Positions 5,561-6,942 of a stretch of DNA of 6,942 nucleotides are shown one piece after another. The stretch is from Acidobacteriota bacterium (GTDB lineage: Bacteria > Actinomycetota > Acidimicrobiia > Spongiisociales > UBA5794). Every line of letters starts with the position of its first letter. Position 1 is the first letter of the stretch. The position numbers and the translations under genes are program-made. The stretch is from contig SMXV01000021.1 in NCBI GenBank assembly GCA_004356175.1, positions 1 to 6,942 on the forward strand, written 5' to 3'. The notes beneath the pieces were generated by a model, which searched no databases, was not told the DNA's origin, and worked only from the letters and a program-made list of their open reading frames with translations.

Positions 5561-5612
5561 CCTCAACTGAGGTAGGTAGCGACTTCAACTCGGATCACCG
5601 GAACCCGGAGCA

Positions 5613-5633
5613 TTGCACGCAGGTCCCGTGCAA
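5613..5633. other. Perfect 7-bp hairpin in the intergenic stretch
   Basis: TTGCACG (5613-5619) and CGTGCAA (5627-5633) are perfect inverted arms around a seven-base loop. It lies about 60 bases beyond the 3' end of tRNA-Leu on the minus strand and about 40 bases beyond the short-ORF hairpins on the plus strand. It could help end transcription from either side. No T-run is present, so its role is open. Confidence 0.4.
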
Positions 5634-5654
5634 CGGCGAATTCGTCGAAAGCGC

Positions 5655-5676
5655 TTCGGGTTCTCTCGCGCCCGAA
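5655..5676 (-). terminator. Hairpin downstream of the tRNA pair
   Basis: TTCGGG (5655-5660) and CCCGAA (5671-5676) form a 6-bp stem with a ten-base loop, 18 bases beyond the CCA end of tRNA-Leu in its reading direction. Reading on the minus strand, the stem is followed by GCGCTTTC, which holds only three consecutive T. It is a plausible but weak terminator for the tRNA transcript. Confidence 0.4.
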
Positions 5677-5693
5677 TGGTCTAACTTGGCTGG

Positions 5694-5777
5694 TGGTGCG
5701 GGTGCCCGGATTCGAACCGGGACGCCTCTCGGCACCAGGTCCTAAACCTGGCGCGTCTGCCATTTCGCCACACCCGC
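5694..5777 (-). tRNA. tRNA-Leu (anticodon UAG)
   Basis: On the minus strand the acceptor arms GCGGGTG and CACCCGC pair fully. The anticodon stem CCAGG/CCTGG encloses TTTAGGA, giving anticodon TAG (leucine, CUA and related codons). A longer class II variable arm (GCCGAGAGGC) is present, as expected for tRNA-Leu. The T arm reads CCCGG-TTCGAAT-CCGGG, and the discriminator base is A. The CCA end is encoded (5694-5696). Spurious reading frames crossing this region on both strands are tRNA shadows. Confidence 0.97.
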
Positions 5778-5819
5778 ATGTGTGTAGTTCCTGCACGAGA
5801 GTGTGCCGAAACACCGAGA

Positions 5820-5835
5820 CCCCCGATGATGGGGG
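5820..5835. other. C5/G5 hairpin between the two tRNA genes
   Basis: CCCCC (5820-5824), GATGAT, GGGGG (5831-5835) form a perfect 5-bp hairpin in the 60-base spacer, three bases past the 3' end of tRNA-Lys. It may guide 3' processing of the dual tRNA precursor or weakly attenuate transcription between the two tRNAs. No T-run follows. Confidence 0.4.
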
Positions 5836-5837
5836 CG

Positions 5838-5914
5838 TGGTGGGTCGCCTGGGACTTGAACCCAGAACCTATTGATTAAGAGTCAATTGCTCTGCCAAAT
5901 TGAGCTAGCGACCC
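5838..5914 (-). tRNA. tRNA-Lys (anticodon CUU)
   Basis: On the minus strand the acceptor arms GGGTCGC and GCGACCC pair fully. The D arm is GCTC...GAGC. The anticodon stem ATTGA/TCAAT encloses CTCTTAA, giving anticodon CTT (lysine, AAG). The T arm is CTGGG-TTCAAGT-CCCAG, the discriminator is A, and CCA is encoded (5838-5840). Its length of 77 bases is normal. It lies first in the Lys-Leu pair, 60 bases before tRNA-Leu, so the two are probably co-transcribed. Confidence 0.97.
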
Positions 5915-5922
5915 GCGCCAAG

Positions 5923-5928
5923 ATAGTA
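5923..5928 (-). promoter_or_regulatory. Candidate -10 box for the tRNA pair
   Basis: TACTAT on the minus strand differs from the TATAAT consensus at two positions. It would place the transcript start within a few bases of the tRNA-Lys 5' end. No convincing -35 box is seen at 16-18 bases upstream. The upstream promoter region overlaps the start of the repeat copy B hairpin and the copy itself, so the repeat may influence tRNA expression. Confidence 0.35.
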
Positions 5929-5952
5929 ACAACATACCCTCGTGTACCGAGT

Positions 5953-6002
5953 CGCGTACCCAGGGTTGTAGATGTGGAATATGGCGTGTGGGACCCATGG
6001 AA
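5953..6002. repeat. Dispersed direct repeat, copy B
   Basis: This is the partner of 5354-5403, 599 bases away in the same orientation, with 43 of 50 matches and only transitions. Its dyad centre changes symmetrically relative to copy A: an A...T pair becomes G...C (TGGG-A-CCCA at 5989-5997). It sits between the tRNA promoter region and the 3' end of the AbiEi/DUF559 gene. Similarity may extend left as far as ACAAC at 5929, making the full unit about 70 bases. Confidence 0.85.
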
Positions 6003-6017
6003 TGCACGGCTGCATTC
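6000..6017 (-). terminator. Hairpin after the AbiEi/DUF559 gene
   Basis: GAATGCA (6000-6006) and TGCATTC (6011-6017) are perfect 7-bp arms with a four-base loop, 23 bases past the TAG stop of the minus-strand gene. The position and tight loop suit a terminator, but no T-run follows on the minus strand. It overlaps the last bases of repeat copy B. Confidence 0.5.
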
Positions 6018-6040
6018 TCGTCGAGAGGAGTCGGCTGAGA

Positions 6041-6937
6041 CTAAGCAGCGAGGGCAGCGAGGACCGTATCAATGACGAGCTGGGGTTGCCTGTGCACGTC
6101 GTCCCACGTAAACCGAAGGATACGCCAGCCGTTTGTCACAACCTCGCGATCCCGCCTTCGATCTGAAGCGAATGCCTGAGCCTGCATGTGCCATCTGCGG
6201 GAATCCCACTCAACGGCGAGTCTGTTCTCTGGAATGGCAACGTCGAATCGGCGCAGCGGATCCCACGGAATTGCGTACTCCGTAAGAAACGTAACAATCC
6301 CGGCTTCTCTCAGGAGCTTGTTTCCTCGGGCTTCTAGGGTCGATGGCGCGATCGCCACGCCTTCTCGGCCGTCAAGAATCGAACGCAGCTTTCTGACCCC
6401 TGGTTTTCCTTTTCGCGCCACGGCATCGAGGACTTCGCGTATCTCGCGATGCGTAACTCGCTGAGCCGCGATGTTGTCATCGACGACGATCTCGAGGTGC
6501 TTTGGCGAGATCGACGATGCAACGTCGACCACCGTCCTTGCAATTGTGGTCACGGGGATACCAAGAACCGACGTGACATGATCCGGTTGGAGGTCGTGGC
6601 AGCGGTGTACCAGTACTCCCGGGAAAGTGTGCGTGGTCCGAGTGTGGACGATGACGGACGTCGGTTCTCCCTTGAGCATTGTCATTCCGTGAATTTTGGC
6701 GGCCGAGAAGTGCGACGCGAACGCCCGTGGCAACAGGGCAGTCGCCGACTTGACCAGGTCGAACTCGCCGGGCATATCGAAGAGTCTGTAGCCGCCACTG
6801 GTAACGACTCGCCAGCGTCCTGTGCGCACGCGACCGTCTATTTGATTCGGTGAGAGTCCGGAGTTGATCGCTTGTCTTCGTGTTACAACACCGCCCTGGG
6901 AAGCAGCGATTCTCTGTACCGCGTTGTCTGCATGCAT
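6041..6937 (-). CDS. AbiEi-like N-terminal domain protein with C-terminal DUF559 (Vsr-like) nuclease domain
   Basis: A protein of about 298 residues. Residues 1-55 resemble the AbiEi-type winged-helix N-terminus (AASQGGVVTRRQAINSGLS, then RVRTGRWRVVTSGGYRLF). Residues about 60-170 form the usual middle domain (SHFSAAKIHGM, GIPVTTIARTVVDVA). Residues about 198-298 are a DUF559 domain of the PD-(D/E)xK fold: S199-TLEARGNKLLREAG, RRFDVAIPE with D232, VEWDSRRWH with E243 and D245, SDRRRDREVV (258-267) and NGWRILRFTWDDV (269-281). Such proteins are very common in actinobacteria, often many per genome and without a toxin partner. The domain suggests DNA-end or mismatch-type nuclease chemistry, but no activity is established. 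The usual EWDG is EWDS here. The ATG at 6937 is five bases from the window edge and no in-frame stop precedes it, so the true start could lie outside. Confidence 0.87.
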   Translation of the reverse strand: MHADNAVQRIAASQGGVVTRRQAINSGLSPNQIDGRVRTGRWRVVTSGGYRLFDMPGEFDLVKSATALLPRAFASHFSAAKIHGMTMLKGEPTSVIVHTRTTHTFPGVLVHRCHDLQPDHVTSVLGIPVTTIARTVVDVASSISPKHLEIVVDDNIAAQRVTHREIREVLDAVARKGKPGVRKLRSILDGREGVAIAPSTLEARGNKLLREAGIVTFLTEYAIPWDPLRRFDVAIPENRLAVEWDSRRWHMQAQAFASDRRRDREVVTNGWRILRFTWDDVHRQPQLVIDTVLAALAA

Positions 6938-6942
6938 GTAGC

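Noticed and set aside
5563..5814. 83-codon minus-strand frame
   Set aside because: More than half is the sense reading of tRNA-Leu. The remainder has no start signal or recognisable domain.
5693..5875. 60-codon plus-strand frame reading across the tRNA region
   Set aside because: Its sequence is the antisense reading of tRNA-Leu and tRNA-Lys (VRVPGFEPG, VGRLGLEPRTY patterns), a common false gene.
1..6942. CRISPR array or prophage/integrase module
   Set aside because: No regularly spaced short repeats are present. The only repeat is a two-copy element 599 bases apart, and no integrase, transposase or phage gene is visible.

Overview
The window looks like chromosomal DNA from a high-GC Gram-positive bacterium, an actinobacterium, perhaps of an Acidimicrobiia-like lineage. 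The clues are a mycothiol-dependent maleylpyruvate-isomerase-type protein, an LLM (probably F420-linked) oxidoreductase, an AbiEi-type/DUF559 fusion, and the gene order M67 peptidase - metallo-beta-lactamase-fold protein - rph - rdgB. From memory, that order matches the mycobacterial mec ... Rv1339 - rph - rdgB block. The lineage below phylum is an inference.

Layout. Positions 2-606 (+): the tail of an unrecognised gene coupled by a 4-base overlap to a GNAT acetyltransferase. Positions 631-1527 (-): an LLM flavin-dependent oxidoreductase, convergent with the GNAT gene. Positions 1528-1618: a 91-base divergent promoter region. Positions 1619-5332 (+): one tight six-gene operon made of an MDMPI-like protein, a DUF2007-M67 JAMM fusion, a three-helix membrane protein, a metallo-beta-lactamase-fold hydrolase, RNase PH and the RdgB/HAM1 XTP/dITP diphosphatase. 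Four of its five junctions are ATGA or GTGA overlaps and the fifth is 10 bases. Positions 5333-6040: a gene-poor stretch with tRNA-Leu(UAG) and tRNA-Lys(CUU) on the minus strand. It also holds two direct copies of a roughly 50-base repeat, several perfect hairpins, and a promoter-like site feeding a 14-codon ORF on the plus strand. Positions 6041-6937 (-): an AbiEi-like/DUF559 protein.

The operon combines RNA 3'-end trimming (RNase PH), nucleotide-pool cleaning (RdgB), a hydrolase that may be a cyclic-nucleotide phosphodiesterase by synteny, and a JAMM peptidase. In mycobacteria the related peptidase (Mec) trims the sulfur carrier CysO for cysteine synthesis. Here the cysO/cysM/rhomboid/murI genes expected between the peptidase and the hydrolase are absent, and a small membrane protein sits there instead.

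The least ordinary part is 5333-6040. A 17-base stretch (5464-5480) can pair along its whole length with the bacterial 16S rRNA 3' tail, using only two G-U wobbles. It sits in front of a 14-codon ORF that contains a second 10-base copy and ends in mutually exclusive hairpins. The repeat pair brackets this element and the two tRNA genes. Nothing in the window amounts to a defence island or CRISPR system.
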